Part shown: positions 8,128-18,311 of the stretch, piece after piece
Layout: every line of letters begins with the position of its first letter
Position numbering within the stretch: position 1 is the first letter of the stretch
NCBI GenBank assembly: GCA_005877305.1
Contig: VBPW01000014.1
Coordinates: 1 to 33,093, forward strand
Length of the DNA stretch: 33,093 bases
Direction of reading: 5' to 3'
Origin: Nitrososphaerota archaeon
GTDB lineage: Archaea > Thermoproteota > Nitrososphaeria > Nitrososphaerales > Nitrosopumilaceae
The notes under the pieces: model-generated
Seen by the model: the letters and a program-made list of their open reading frames with translations, nothing else
What the model was told of the DNA's origin: nothing
Databases searched by the model: none
Program-made: the position numbers and the translations under genes

Positions 8128-8919
8128 ATGAGCATGGTAGGTAGGAGTACAGATAGTCCCGATAATGTGGTGCCTGTGAAAAACCTGACTAAGAATGGTA
8201 TTGACCCTCTGGATTTACTCATTCTTCACGTATTACAAAGTGGCGCCACTCCAGATACAGCAAACAAGGATCTTGAAAAATATGGATATGTTCTTTCTCG
8301 GGATAATGTCAAAAACAGAATAGATGATCTCATAAAAAAAGGTGTTATACTAGAACATAACAACACTGAAGACAGTAAGAAAGATGACAAAATAAAGTGG
8401 ATTCTAGTAGATCCAAGCAAATTATTTGATAATCAATGGTATACTTTCATAAAATCACAGAATCCGCTTTTTGAACGAAGAGTAATTCCATACTCTGAGA
8501 TGTATAGTAATTTAGTTGAAATAAGTAGAGAATACGGCATCGTGACAGCAATAGACCTTGTTCAGGGAGAAGGTCAAAACTATGATTTTATCCTAAGAAT
8601 AGTTACAAATGAGCTAAATCTTTTCGAAGAATTGGTAGAAAAAATCAGGTCACTTGGATGGGTTCATTCAGTTGATAGCAAACCCATTCATGTACTTGAG
8701 GGTGTAGGGTTATCCAAAAATAATCTGACCAAGGTGCACACGAACTATTTCTATGATCCGATAAAAATTCCTGACTTTGAAAAATATTTGAAGAATATAA
8801 GACAAGTATTTCGTACTTACGACACTTACATAAAAGAAGAAAGCTCTTCAAAACAAAAAATCACTAGAAAAAAAGACAATGAAAACTTTGATGATGATGT
8901 CACTCGAGCCACAAAATGA
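8128..8919 (+). CDS. Winged-helix/Lrp-like transcriptional regulator
   Basis: ORF 263 aa; N-terminal HTH-like region LDLLILHVLQSGATPDTANKDLEKYGYVLSRDNVKNRIDDLIKKGVI. Confidence 0.5.
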   Translation: MSMVGRSTDSPDNVVPVKNLTKNGIDPLDLLILHVLQSGATPDTANKDLEKYGYVLSRDNVKNRIDDLIKKGVILEHNNTEDSKKDDKIKWILVDPSKLFDNQWYTFIKSQNPLFERRVIPYSEMYSNLVEISREYGIVTAIDLVQGEGQNYDFILRIVTNELNLFEELVEKIRSLGWVHSVDSKPIHVLEGVGLSKNNLTKVHTNYFYDPIKIPDFEKYLKNIRQVFRTYDTYIKEESSSKQKITRKKDNENFDDDVTRATK

Positions 8920-10082
8920 TGACATCACAACTTCAAAAAAATTTAATAGTAAAGTGCCCAACGTGCAGTTCTTCTTTGAAATTCAAAAATGAAAATTCGT
9001 CATTGGAACATGAAGAATTAGATCTTAGATGCACTAGATGTAATTCGATATATTCTTTTAAGAATGGTTATCTGAACATGTTGCCACCTAAAATAAGAAA
9101 GGAAATTTGTACACGAGGAATTTTAGAGCGAAAAATCAAAGATAAATTTCACGTGAACCAGCTTTCCAAAAATGAGCAAGATCTAGTAAAAGGAATCATA
9201 GCCAGTAAATACATGGCAAAACAATATTTCAAAAATGTTGTTCATCCAACACAAGCTGCATGGTCAGCTCGTTCTTACGAACGATTTGAAGACATATTCA
9301 TTATAAGTTATCTAGATAATCTGTTGAAGAATAAAGAAGTCACTTTCATAGATGCTGGTTCTGGTCCAGGCAGATATCTGATATTATTGGGATCTAAGAT
9401 TGGTATTAATTCATGTAAAGAATTGAAAAGAAATTCAGAAACTAGCACTCTTTACAAGTATGATAAGATGTATGACAAGAATCTGCACAATATCATTGGA
9501 ATTGATTATTCAGAAGAAATGGTTTCTCATTCTACACGGCTACTAAAAAAATATGGACTTGGTCAATATCTATACGATAGAATATTCCCAATAACAGGTA
9601 TTGTTCAGAACTTTCATCTTAACCAACAACTTGATCGAACCTACAAAGTAATAGTATGTACCTTTCAAACATTAGGTAATCAGGAAAACGCTGATTTGCA
9701 AGTGCAATTATTAGAATCAATGAAAAGGTTAGCCTTGCCACATGGCACAATAATAGTTTCAGTTTTTAACAAAAAACTTTTCAAAGATTTTGGATTGAAA
9801 ACCTTCTATGGCAGAGAAGTAAGACAAACTGTTGGAGAAATAATAAATTCAAAACAAGATGAAGATAATTCCATACTTAGAACAAAAAAAGGTATTTATT
9901 CAAAATGGTTTTCAAAGCATGATTTAGAACAACTATTCAAAAAGGCAAAGATATCTAATTACAAGATAATGGATGAAAACTCGTTACAAACCATCAAAGG
10001 TTATGAACAATATTTGAAAGTAGAAGAACAACACAAGGATATATTTCCTAGGGCTATAGTGGGATTGGCTGAAGTGAGCTGA
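8916..10082 (+). CDS. Class I SAM-dependent methyltransferase with N-terminal zinc ribbon (Trm112-like)
   Basis: ORF 388 aa; CPTCSSSLKF...LRCTRCNSIYSFKNGYLNMLP; methyltransferase motif I FIDAGSGPGRYLILLG; 4-nt overlap with the upstream HTH gene. Confidence 0.75.
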   Translation: MMTSQLQKNLIVKCPTCSSSLKFKNENSSLEHEELDLRCTRCNSIYSFKNGYLNMLPPKIRKEICTRGILERKIKDKFHVNQLSKNEQDLVKGIIASKYMAKQYFKNVVHPTQAAWSARSYERFEDIFIISYLDNLLKNKEVTFIDAGSGPGRYLILLGSKIGINSCKELKRNSETSTLYKYDKMYDKNLHNIIGIDYSEEMVSHSTRLLKKYGLGQYLYDRIFPITGIVQNFHLNQQLDRTYKVIVCTFQTLGNQENADLQVQLLESMKRLALPHGTIIVSVFNKKLFKDFGLKTFYGREVRQTVGEIINSKQDEDNSILRTKKGIYSKWFSKHDLEQLFKKAKISNYKIMDENSLQTIKGYEQYLKVEEQHKDIFPRAIVGLAEVS

Positions 10083-10174
10083 GAAATGAAATTGGATCTT
10101 TGATTAGAACGATTAGTAAGTAATCTTCAAATAAAATCAAGTAAAAGCATTTGAATTGCTCTAGACAAATAACT

Positions 10175-10684
10175 TTAAACTAATTTTTTCTTCATATCAT
10201 AAGCCAAAACAGTACAAATTGTTTTTGAATCAACAATTTTTCCAGACAAGATCATTTTTACTACTTTTTTAAAATCAATCTTCACTACAGATAGTATTTC
10301 ATCATCATCCAATTTCAGATTGCCTGACTTTTTAATTCCAGATGCAACAAAGCAGTGAATTACCTCAGTATTGTATCCAATTGAAGGATAGTACTTTATC
10401 AAAGGAGTCATCTTTTTTGCCTCATAACCAGTCTCCTCTTTTAGTTCTCTGAATGCACACGTTCGTGGATTTTCTCTCTTATTACAGGTTCCAGCAGGAA
10501 TCTCAAGAGCATAACCGTACGGAAAACGGTGCTGTTTTACCAAAATCACCTTACCATTCTCAATTGCAAGCATTGCTGCTGCACCTCTATGTTCAATGAC
10601 CTCACGTCTGACCTTTCGCTTGTTTACTGAGATATCGTAGAGACTTAATGAGAGAACTTTACCTTCGTAGATTTTTTTCTTCAT
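10175..10684 (-). CDS. NUDIX hydrolase (ADP-ribose pyrophosphatase-like)
   Basis: ORF 169 aa; Nudix-box-like GTCNKRENPRTCAFRELKEETGYEA. Confidence 0.9.
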   Translation of the reverse strand: MKKKIYEGKVLSLSLYDISVNKRKVRREVIEHRGAAAMLAIENGKVILVKQHRFPYGYALEIPAGTCNKRENPRTCAFRELKEETGYEAKKMTPLIKYYPSIGYNTEVIHCFVASGIKKSGNLKLDDDEILSVVKIDFKKVVKMILSGKIVDSKTICTVLAYDMKKKLV

Positions 10685-10715
10685 AAAGGGCGTTATCTCA
10701 TGAGTTTAAAAACAA

Positions 10716-11621
10716 TTATGAATGTATCTGATATGAAAGATGAAGTCTTTTTGAAGCTTTTACTTCTCTAATACTATTTTTTACCCATTGTTGTGGAAAT
10801 GAAATTTTCTTTGGTATGAAAAGATCGACGGAACGTACACCTGTAATTTTTTGTACCATTTGAGTTAGTTCATCGAGCTTAAAAATATTGTCGCTATAAA
10901 AAAATAAAACGATCTGATTCATATTTACAAAGGGTTTTTGTAAAAATGATCCTATAAATTCCTTTTCTAATATTTGCAGAGTTTTTTTAACATTACCTTC
11001 TACCCCCACAAGTATTGCAAATGGAATGTATCCTTTCATTTCATTAGGGTTGTATACAAGAGTAAACTGTATTGCTTCATCGTTTTGTAACTTGTCAAGT
11101 GATCGTGCTACAGTTTTTGTAGAAAGGGCAGCAAGTTTTGCAATTTCTTCAATTTTTAATCTGGGATCTTTTAGTAAAATTTCTATTATTTCAAGATCAG
11201 TCTTTGTCAAGTCAGATCTTATTCCAGGGTTTTTTGCTTCAAAAATTGCTAATACTCTTACACCTTGCAATATTTTTTTTGCAAGTTCCATCTTTTGATT
11301 CGGATCACCTTTTACAACTATACTACAAACAGTTACGCTTCCAATACATGGTACTACAAAAAATGGTTCTCCTATAAGCTTGACTTGATCTAAGATGTAT
11401 TGCAAATCAGTTCCTGTTACAACAAAATAAAGAACACTGTATCCCAAAACAGGCGGTTCTATTTTTAGAGCAAACTCTTCGATAATTTTCTTATCCATCA
11501 TTTTTTGGATTCTTGATTTTACTGCTCCACCAGAGATACCAATACTATTTCCAATTTGCCTGTCTGGTGTCCTACAATTGTTCAATAAATGTGAGAGAAT
11601 CTGTATGTCAGTTTTGTCCAT
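10716..11621 (-). CDS. Lrp/AsnC family transcriptional regulator with two HTH segments
   Basis: ORF 301 aa; MDKTDIQILSHLLNNCRTPDRQIGNSIGISGGAVKSRIQKMMDKKII plus a second HTH LTKTDLEIIEILLKDPRLKIEEIAKLAALSTKTVARSLDKLQ. Confidence 0.8.
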   Translation of the reverse strand: MDKTDIQILSHLLNNCRTPDRQIGNSIGISGGAVKSRIQKMMDKKIIEEFALKIEPPVLGYSVLYFVVTGTDLQYILDQVKLIGEPFFVVPCIGSVTVCSIVVKGDPNQKMELAKKILQGVRVLAIFEAKNPGIRSDLTKTDLEIIEILLKDPRLKIEEIAKLAALSTKTVARSLDKLQNDEAIQFTLVYNPNEMKGYIPFAILVGVEGNVKKTLQILEKEFIGSFLQKPFVNMNQIVLFFYSDNIFKLDELTQMVQKITGVRSVDLFIPKKISFPQQWVKNSIREVKASKRLHLSYQIHS

Positions 11622-11737
11622 ATTTGCTCTTCATATCCATATATTTAGTATAAAGCATACATCTTAGATATATAATTGTCGTATTTATAACAAAGATTAC
11701 CTTAAAGCATTAAATATCAGACTTTTCTAGTATTCTT

Positions 11738-12931
11738 ATGGATTATAGAGCTAAAGTAGGCTTGCGCTTTATTACTAGACGTAGGGGTAGTCTGATTGCA
11801 GCAAGTCTAGCAGTTGCCATCGCTATTTTGGTGGTACAGGTTAATGTCGTGATTTTCCAAGGTCTGTATAATGCCATTGTTCGTGACCAGATAAACTACA
11901 GATTTGGGCATGTCTATATCACAAGGCAAGAAAATTTTATAACAAAATCAGATAAAATGTTAGTAAACTGGCTTGAAAGAATTCCTTATGTAGATGCTGC
12001 TGCACCGCGGCTTGATGCTGTTGCATCAATTAATGCAACAGGATCTGGTCAGACAATTAGAGATTATTCTGTTCCAGTCATAGGTGTAGATCCAGTTTTA
12101 GATACTAAAGCATCAACAATGTATAAAACAGTTGGAGATGGGCAGTATGTTTCTTCAAGAAATTCCATTGTTCTTGGTGCGATAGTTGCACGAGATCTTG
12201 GAAACTCACATGTTGGTGATAGTGTAAAATTAAAATTCAAAGATAGAAATGGTGTTGATGAACTAAGACGATTCACTGTAGTAGGAATCACCGAAACTGC
12301 TGGTTCTGTAGGTCTTGATAATAGTGTTATAATGAACATTGATACTTTGCGAGAAATATTGGGAAGACCCCACGAAACACAATCGATTATGGTTAAGCTA
12401 AATGATCCAACAAAAGATCAAGAAGTTAAAGATCTTTTTCTTAGAGCATTTCCAACTCGTTCAGACAACTTTAAAGCGCAAACAATTGAAGAATCTGCAG
12501 AGACAACACTTAGTGGATTCAGATCAGGTATTGCGTTAATTAATTTAGTTGGATATTTTGGTATGATGTCTTCTGCCTTTGCTGTGGTAACCATACAAAT
12601 GATGCAAGTCACAAGTAAGACACGTGAGATTGGAATCATGAGAGCAATTGGTTCAAGAAGAAAAGATATTCTGATAATATTCATCTTCCAAGGAATGGTC
12701 ATAGGTGCTATCGGGGCAGGCCTTGGAACAATTTTTGGAGTATCATATACAGCCTATGCCAAAGAAACACACATGACGTTCCAAGGTAGCTTGGCCTTAG
12801 AGGTAACATATAACTGGCTTGGAATATTGCAGACAGACATTCTAGCATTTTTGCTTGCAGTAGTAGCATCAATTTATCCTGCCTACAAGGCAACGAAACT
12901 GCAACCAGTGGAGGCTATGAGATTTGCCTGA
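11738..12931 (+). CDS. ABC transporter permease, FtsX/MacB/LolC-like
   Basis: ORF 397 aa; C-terminal FtsX region MQVTSKTREIGIMRAIGSRRKDILIIFIFQGMVIGAIGAGLG...YPAYKATKLQPVEAMRFA. Confidence 0.9.
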   Translation: MDYRAKVGLRFITRRRGSLIAASLAVAIAILVVQVNVVIFQGLYNAIVRDQINYRFGHVYITRQENFITKSDKMLVNWLERIPYVDAAAPRLDAVASINATGSGQTIRDYSVPVIGVDPVLDTKASTMYKTVGDGQYVSSRNSIVLGAIVARDLGNSHVGDSVKLKFKDRNGVDELRRFTVVGITETAGSVGLDNSVIMNIDTLREILGRPHETQSIMVKLNDPTKDQEVKDLFLRAFPTRSDNFKAQTIEESAETTLSGFRSGIALINLVGYFGMMSSAFAVVTIQMMQVTSKTREIGIMRAIGSRRKDILIIFIFQGMVIGAIGAGLGTIFGVSYTAYAKETHMTFQGSLALEVTYNWLGILQTDILAFLLAVVASIYPAYKATKLQPVEAMRFA

Positions 12932-13628
12932 TTTGGTTCTTGAAGTACGTGGAGTAGACAAGATATACGGTGAAGCAGAAACAGCTATTTACGCATTAAA
13001 AAACGTGTCATTTTCTGTAAAAAAGGGCGAATTCATTTTAATTGTGGGCAGCTCAGGTTCTGGCAAATCTACATTACTTAACATGATTGGTCTTTTGGAT
13101 AGGCCCACCAATGGCAAAGTCTTCATTGATGGATTAGATACCTCTACTTTAAACGATAATCAGATTTCATCATTTAGAAATTCCAAACTAGGATTCATTT
13201 TCCAATTTTCAAATCTACTTGCAGATTTAACGGTACTAGAAAATGTTGTTCTTCCAAGACGAATTCAAAAAACTGATACAAACGCAGTTGAAGAAGCAAA
13301 ATTACTGCTAAAGACGGTGGGCTTGGAAAGTCAGATGAATAAATATTCAAACAAGGTCTCTGGTGGTCAAGCACAAAGGGTAGCTATTTGCAGATCTCTT
13401 ATCAATAAACCTACAATAGTTTTGGCTGACGAACCAACGGGAAACTTGGATTCGGTCTCAGCAGAAACAACAGTTCAGTTAATGAAATCTCTTAATAGAA
13501 AACTTGGACACACCTTCATCGTAGTAACACATGATCGTCAGCAATTTGGTGATGTTGACAAAGTGATTACAATACGAGATGGAAAAATTATTGAAGATGA
13601 AATAACGGAGATTCCAACAATAACATGA
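12924..13628 (+). CDS. ABC transporter ATP-binding protein (LolD/MacB-like)
   Basis: Walker A GSSGSGKSTLLN, signature VSGGQAQRVAICRSL, Walker B TIVLADEPTGNLD; overlaps the permease by 8 nt (TTG start). Confidence 0.95.
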   Translation: MPDLVLEVRGVDKIYGEAETAIYALKNVSFSVKKGEFILIVGSSGSGKSTLLNMIGLLDRPTNGKVFIDGLDTSTLNDNQISSFRNSKLGFIFQFSNLLADLTVLENVVLPRRIQKTDTNAVEEAKLLLKTVGLESQMNKYSNKVSGGQAQRVAICRSLINKPTIVLADEPTGNLDSVSAETTVQLMKSLNRKLGHTFIVVTHDRQQFGDVDKVITIRDGKIIEDEITEIPTIT

Positions 13629-15274
13629 TCTACAAAACAATAGTTATAGCTACCATACTTTTATTGGGACAAATAATAATTCCAAGCTATGCTGTTAGTA
13701 CAGAAATACTTACACCACCTGTATCCCCTTTTACTCACAATTTTACTGACATAAAATTCCTTGATGCATATTTTGGAACATCTTCAGGAAAAATTGAAGT
13801 TCAACCAGGTGACAAGAATGTGCCACTTACTATTGTGTTCTCTAGTGTAGGCTCAGAGGATATTAATGGCATCAAAGGATTCCTTAGTTTACCTGTTGGA
13901 TTCTCTTCAGCTATTGCTAATGCCAATACCGATCTAATAGAAGCTGACAATACCGGTGTTGCGCCAAGTGGCCAATCATTTTTCCTGACCTTCTTTGTAA
14001 ATGTGGATAAAAATACCAACGTCCATTCCTATTCGGGAACAGTCAAGGTAACCTATTCAAAATTAAGGGAGAATGGAATTCACACAAATTTCTTTGACTT
14101 TAACTTTAAAGTCACAGGAAAAAGTGTTCTAAACAGTAAAGTAGAAAATCCATTCATACAGCCTGCATCAAACAACAAGATTACAATTAAAGTCTCAAAC
14201 GATGGTACAGCGGCTATTAACAACATAGACATAGCGCTCAACCAGCAACCATCTAACTCTAGTTCATCTAATTTACAAAATATCGTAATAGATCAAAAAC
14301 ACTGGAACATAGGGACTGTTGATGTCCAGTCATCACAAACATTTTCATTTAATATTTTCGTACCACCTGACCTTGCAGGTCAAACTTTACACCTACCATT
14401 TACTGTAACATACTTTGATGGGCAGGGAAATCAAGTAACAACTTCTAGGATGGTAGATCTTATCGTGGGAGCTGCAAGCTCAACTTTTATTGTCAAGCTT
14501 TCAACTCCTCCTTTTCTCATGATGGGAGTTATGCAAAATCTTACACTTGGACTCGAAAATCTTTCCCCATCAAAGATCTCTGACATATCAATTACACTTG
14601 CACCAAGCTCTTCCAATCTAAGAATTCTAGACGATCCGAGGTGGTTTGTAAAGGAAATAAATCCATTAGAGAGAGCTGTGTTGAATATTCCTATATTTGC
14701 TGACCAAAGTATAGGTAATCAAGCCATCAACTTTGACGTGAACATCCAGTATACAAAGGATGGTTCTACAGTGTTAGAAAAGCAGAGCTTTGCCACTTAT
14801 ATCAGACCTGTGATAGATGTTTCAGTTTATGGTGTGGATATAATGAAAATAGGAGGCAAACAAAACATTATAGGAAATATTCTGAATCAAGGAAACATCA
14901 AGGGACAATTTGCTACTGTAACCATAGAACCGGTTGATAATTCAAACATCAAAAAATCATTTCAGTATATTGGAGATATCGATATTGATGCTCCAACCCC
15001 ATTTAACATACCAATCGAGTTTACAGGAGACACAACATATGGGAAACATACGGTAGTTGTTACTGTGACCTACAAGGATACACTTTTGCAACCTCATACA
15101 ATAACACAAGAGGATACCATAACTCTAACAAATCCAACTCCTCAGACAAATGACAATTCCCAAATTCAACTCATTATTCTTGTGGCTGTAGCTGCTGGAA
15201 TAGGAGGAATTGTATTCAAAATACGTAAGGCAAAAATTCCAATCGTAAAGAAAGTAACTGAAAATCCAAGCTAA
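13625..15274 (+). CDS. Secreted CARD/COG1361-like surface protein with C-terminal TM anchor
   Basis: ORF 549 aa; signal peptide; repeated Ig-like/NPCBM-type segments; C-terminal TM LIILVAVAAGIGGIVFKIRK; 4-nt overlap with the ABC ATPase. Confidence 0.7.
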   Translation: MIYKTIVIATILLLGQIIIPSYAVSTEILTPPVSPFTHNFTDIKFLDAYFGTSSGKIEVQPGDKNVPLTIVFSSVGSEDINGIKGFLSLPVGFSSAIANANTDLIEADNTGVAPSGQSFFLTFFVNVDKNTNVHSYSGTVKVTYSKLRENGIHTNFFDFNFKVTGKSVLNSKVENPFIQPASNNKITIKVSNDGTAAINNIDIALNQQPSNSSSSNLQNIVIDQKHWNIGTVDVQSSQTFSFNIFVPPDLAGQTLHLPFTVTYFDGQGNQVTTSRMVDLIVGAASSTFIVKLSTPPFLMMGVMQNLTLGLENLSPSKISDISITLAPSSSNLRILDDPRWFVKEINPLERAVLNIPIFADQSIGNQAINFDVNIQYTKDGSTVLEKQSFATYIRPVIDVSVYGVDIMKIGGKQNIIGNILNQGNIKGQFATVTIEPVDNSNIKKSFQYIGDIDIDAPTPFNIPIEFTGDTTYGKHTVVVTVTYKDTLLQPHTITQEDTITLTNPTPQTNDNSQIQLIILVAVAAGIGGIVFKIRKAKIPIVKKVTENPS

Positions 15275-15304
15275 AGTTATATTTAGTACAGACTATTTTT
15301 GTTC

Positions 15305-15697
15305 ATGACTTGGGATGAAATTGAGGTCCCAAAAGAAATCAGACCTTTTATGCTTGAAGAAGCCGAAGAAACAAAACTAGGACAAAAAAATGGTGCAGAT
15401 AAACAGTATCGATATGGTAACTTACACATCCGAGAATATGAGGACAAGTACATGGTTCATATGGATAAGATTGATCCACGCAAAGATCCACTTGGTCATC
15501 TTGTAAGAGATGCTCCTGAAGTATTAATTGGTCTTGCATCAGCATTTTTTGGTGGAAAGAAGGTTGCATCACAACTCTACAAAATGCAAAAAAATTCAAA
15601 GCTTGCAAAGGACACTTCTTTACTTGGAGGCCTTTTGGCATCTCTAGCACTTGGTTATCTTGGATATTCACTTACTAAAAAAATTAAAAATTTTTAG
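15305..15697 (+). CDS. Conserved hypothetical membrane protein
   Basis: MTWDEIEVPKEIRPFMLEEAEETKLGQKNGADKQYRYGNLHIREYEDKYMVHMDKIDPRKDPLGHLVRDAPE..., C-terminal hydrophobic segment. Confidence 0.6.
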   Translation: MTWDEIEVPKEIRPFMLEEAEETKLGQKNGADKQYRYGNLHIREYEDKYMVHMDKIDPRKDPLGHLVRDAPEVLIGLASAFFGGKKVASQLYKMQKNSKLAKDTSLLGGLLASLALGYLGYSLTKKIKNF

Positions 15698-15760
15698 GGG
15701 GAATTTGTTATATCAAAATTAAGAACTATTAGGATTCTTCTCAAACTTTTACCTCTTATC

Positions 15761-17263
15761 TTGACACTAAGAAAAGATAGAAGAGAGTGGGTTAGAAAAC
15801 AAGGTAAAAATATCAAAGTTGAAAGATATCAAAAAAATGCTCGCAAGGTTCTCAATACTTTTGTATCATTAGGTCCTGTTTACATAAAACTAGGACAGTG
15901 GCTTTCTTCAAGAGCTGATATCTTACCACAACCATACATGGAAGAGCTTGCTAAACTTCAAGACGATGTACCTGCAGCTCCTTTTGATCAAGTAAGACCA
16001 ATTATAGAAAAAGATCTTGGACCACTAGAACAAAACTTTGATTATATCAATACTAATGTTATTTCTGGCGCATCACTTGGCCAGGTCTATCTTGCCAAGA
16101 TTAAAGAAAAAGATGTAGTTGTAAAGGTAAGAAGACCAAACATTGACAAAATAGTAGAAGAGGACATTAGCATTCTTAAAAAAATTATTCCTGTTGCAAT
16201 GAAATTTGTCGATCCAAATCTGCGTTTCTCAGCAGAAGCAATGCTTGCTCAATTTATTGAAACAATTCATGAAGAGATGGACTATAGAATCGAATTGGAA
16301 AATCTTAAGACAATTAAAAGAAACCTACGTTCCTATCCCAAGGTAATAATTCCTTCAGTAATAGATGACCACTCTACAGAACAGGTACTTACGATGGAGT
16401 ACATACCTGGAATAAAAATAACCAATGTCAAGGCACTAGATGACATTGGACTAGATAGAGCACAGCTTGTAGTTAGAGTCCATAAGGTCTTTTTTACAAT
16501 GCTTTTACATCATAACATATTTCATGCTGACCCTCATCCTGGTAACATCTCGGTCGCAAACGATGGTTCTTTGATTCTCTATGATTTTGGGATGGTAGGC
16601 AAACTAGACCATGAAACTCGCCTAAAACTAATCAGGCTGTATCTCTCGCTTGTGGAAAAGGACCCACCAAGAACAGTTAATGCTATGGATGAGCTTGGCA
16701 TGTTACTTCCTGGTTTCAACCGTTCTATTATAGAAAAAGGAATTGCAATGTCAATTCAGACAATGCATGGAATCAAAGTCGACAAAATGGAAGTCAAGGC
16801 TTTGATGGAGCTTGCAAATAAGACAATGAGCAGGTTTCCATTTAAGCTTCCAAAACATTTGTCACTTTATATGAGGATGGCATCTATACTGGAAGGAATT
16901 TACCATACACATAAAGTGAATTTTAGATTCATCAACGTTTTACAAAATATTCTGGAAGAAGAAAATCTCATCAAAGATGCATATATTGAAGAGCTAAAAA
17001 TTTCACTTAACAAGTTTACAAAATCAGTTAATGACATATTTGCTATTGCACCAGAACTTAAACAATATCTTGAAGAAAAAAGATCTTTTCAAAATCAACC
17101 ACAAAAATCATCTAGAAACATTTTCCTTTCTGGAAGCATACTTTCTGCAGCAGTATTCATTGGTTCAACAGTACTATATGGAAGTAATCAACTCGGAGGC
17201 GAGCTGGGAATGATTGGTTCTATGATTATAATGTTGGCTGCAGTTCTAATGAGAGAACACTAG
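15761..17263 (+). CDS. ABC1/AarF/UbiB family kinase-like protein
   Basis: ORF 500 aa; VSLGPVYIKLGQWLSSRADILP; GASLGQVYLAKI; HADPHPGNISV; LYDFGMVGKLD. Confidence 0.92.
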   Translation: MTLRKDRREWVRKQGKNIKVERYQKNARKVLNTFVSLGPVYIKLGQWLSSRADILPQPYMEELAKLQDDVPAAPFDQVRPIIEKDLGPLEQNFDYINTNVISGASLGQVYLAKIKEKDVVVKVRRPNIDKIVEEDISILKKIIPVAMKFVDPNLRFSAEAMLAQFIETIHEEMDYRIELENLKTIKRNLRSYPKVIIPSVIDDHSTEQVLTMEYIPGIKITNVKALDDIGLDRAQLVVRVHKVFFTMLLHHNIFHADPHPGNISVANDGSLILYDFGMVGKLDHETRLKLIRLYLSLVEKDPPRTVNAMDELGMLLPGFNRSIIEKGIAMSIQTMHGIKVDKMEVKALMELANKTMSRFPFKLPKHLSLYMRMASILEGIYHTHKVNFRFINVLQNILEEENLIKDAYIEELKISLNKFTKSVNDIFAIAPELKQYLEEKRSFQNQPQKSSRNIFLSGSILSAAVFIGSTVLYGSNQLGGELGMIGSMIIMLAAVLMREH

Positions 17264-17647
17264 CTACTCTATTGCAATATCTTTTCCATGTTTTACAGGA
17301 ATCTTTAGAGTAAGAACACCATTATGATATTTTGCAGAACCTTCTAGATCTTCGCCTTCCGTTACATCAACTGGAAGACAAATTTTTTTATCAATTGAAT
17401 GTGGTCTTTGATGCCAGATAACTGCTCCATCATGATTGGTTTCTCTTTCTGCACTTATCAAAAGGATGTTTCCATTTATCCTTAATTTGATATCTTTTTT
17501 GTCAAAACCTGGAAGATCTACAGTTACTACAAGATTATCATTTTGAATTTGTATGTCTATTGGTGGGAGTACAAACTCGAAAAATTCTCTTGATTTGTTG
17601 CCTATTTCTTTCATGACTTCTTTTACCATATAATGTGCCAAGCCCAT
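17264..17647 (-). CDS. Hsp20/alpha-crystallin small heat shock protein
   Basis: ORF 127 aa; LVVTVDLPGFDKKDIKLRINGNILLISAERE and GVLTLKIPVK. Confidence 0.9.
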   Translation of the reverse strand: MGLAHYMVKEVMKEIGNKSREFFEFVLPPIDIQIQNDNLVVTVDLPGFDKKDIKLRINGNILLISAERETNHDGAVIWHQRPHSIDKKICLPVDVTEGEDLEGSAKYHNGVLTLKIPVKHGKDIAIE

Positions 17648-17729
17648 TATAATATAATAAAGTCTTTTTTGGTTATAAACCTTATAGTAGATTCACAATT
17701 TATCTACTTCCCAATTTAATTACAATCAA

Positions 17730-18308
17730 ATGATTATTGTTATCGAAGGGTTCGATCAAGCAGGAAAAAGAACTCAGTCAGAACTTTTAGCCAAAGCTTT
17801 GAGAGCAAAAAAATTAAAATGCAAAATCTTTAGCTTCCCTGATTATAGTACTCCATTGGGAAAAGAAATCAAATACTATCTAAGCGGAAGCCGAAAATTT
17901 CCTCCTCAAGTAATACACTGTTTACTTGCTGCAAACAGATGGGAAAAATTAAAGGAAATACAAGAAGCTCTCTCAAAAAACTATATTCTAATAATGAATC
18001 GGTATTACCAATCAAATCTAGTTTATGGCAAAGCAAATGGCCTTGATTTAAAATGGCTCTCAAATCTTGATGCCGGTCTTCCAAAAGAAGATCTTGTGAT
18101 TCTCCTGGATGTAAGATCAAAAGATTCATTCACGCGTAAAAGAACTCGGCGTGATAAATTCGAAAAGAATAAACAATTTGCACAAAAAATAATTCATACT
18201 TATCGAACATTAGCAAAAAAGTTTGGATGGAAAATAGTAAATGCATCTCAAACTCAAAAACAAGTCCACAAATCTGTCAAGGAGATAGCTTTAAGATATC
18301 TAAAATAA
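17730..18308 (+). CDS. tmk: Thymidylate kinase
   Basis: ORF 192 aa; P-loop MIIVIEGFDQAGKRTQSELLAKAL; NRYYQSNLVYG. Confidence 0.88.
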   Translation: MIIVIEGFDQAGKRTQSELLAKALRAKKLKCKIFSFPDYSTPLGKEIKYYLSGSRKFPPQVIHCLLAANRWEKLKEIQEALSKNYILIMNRYYQSNLVYGKANGLDLKWLSNLDAGLPKEDLVILLDVRSKDSFTRKRTRRDKFEKNKQFAQKIIHTYRTLAKKFGWKIVNASQTQKQVHKSVKEIALRYLK

Positions 18309-18311
18309 AAA

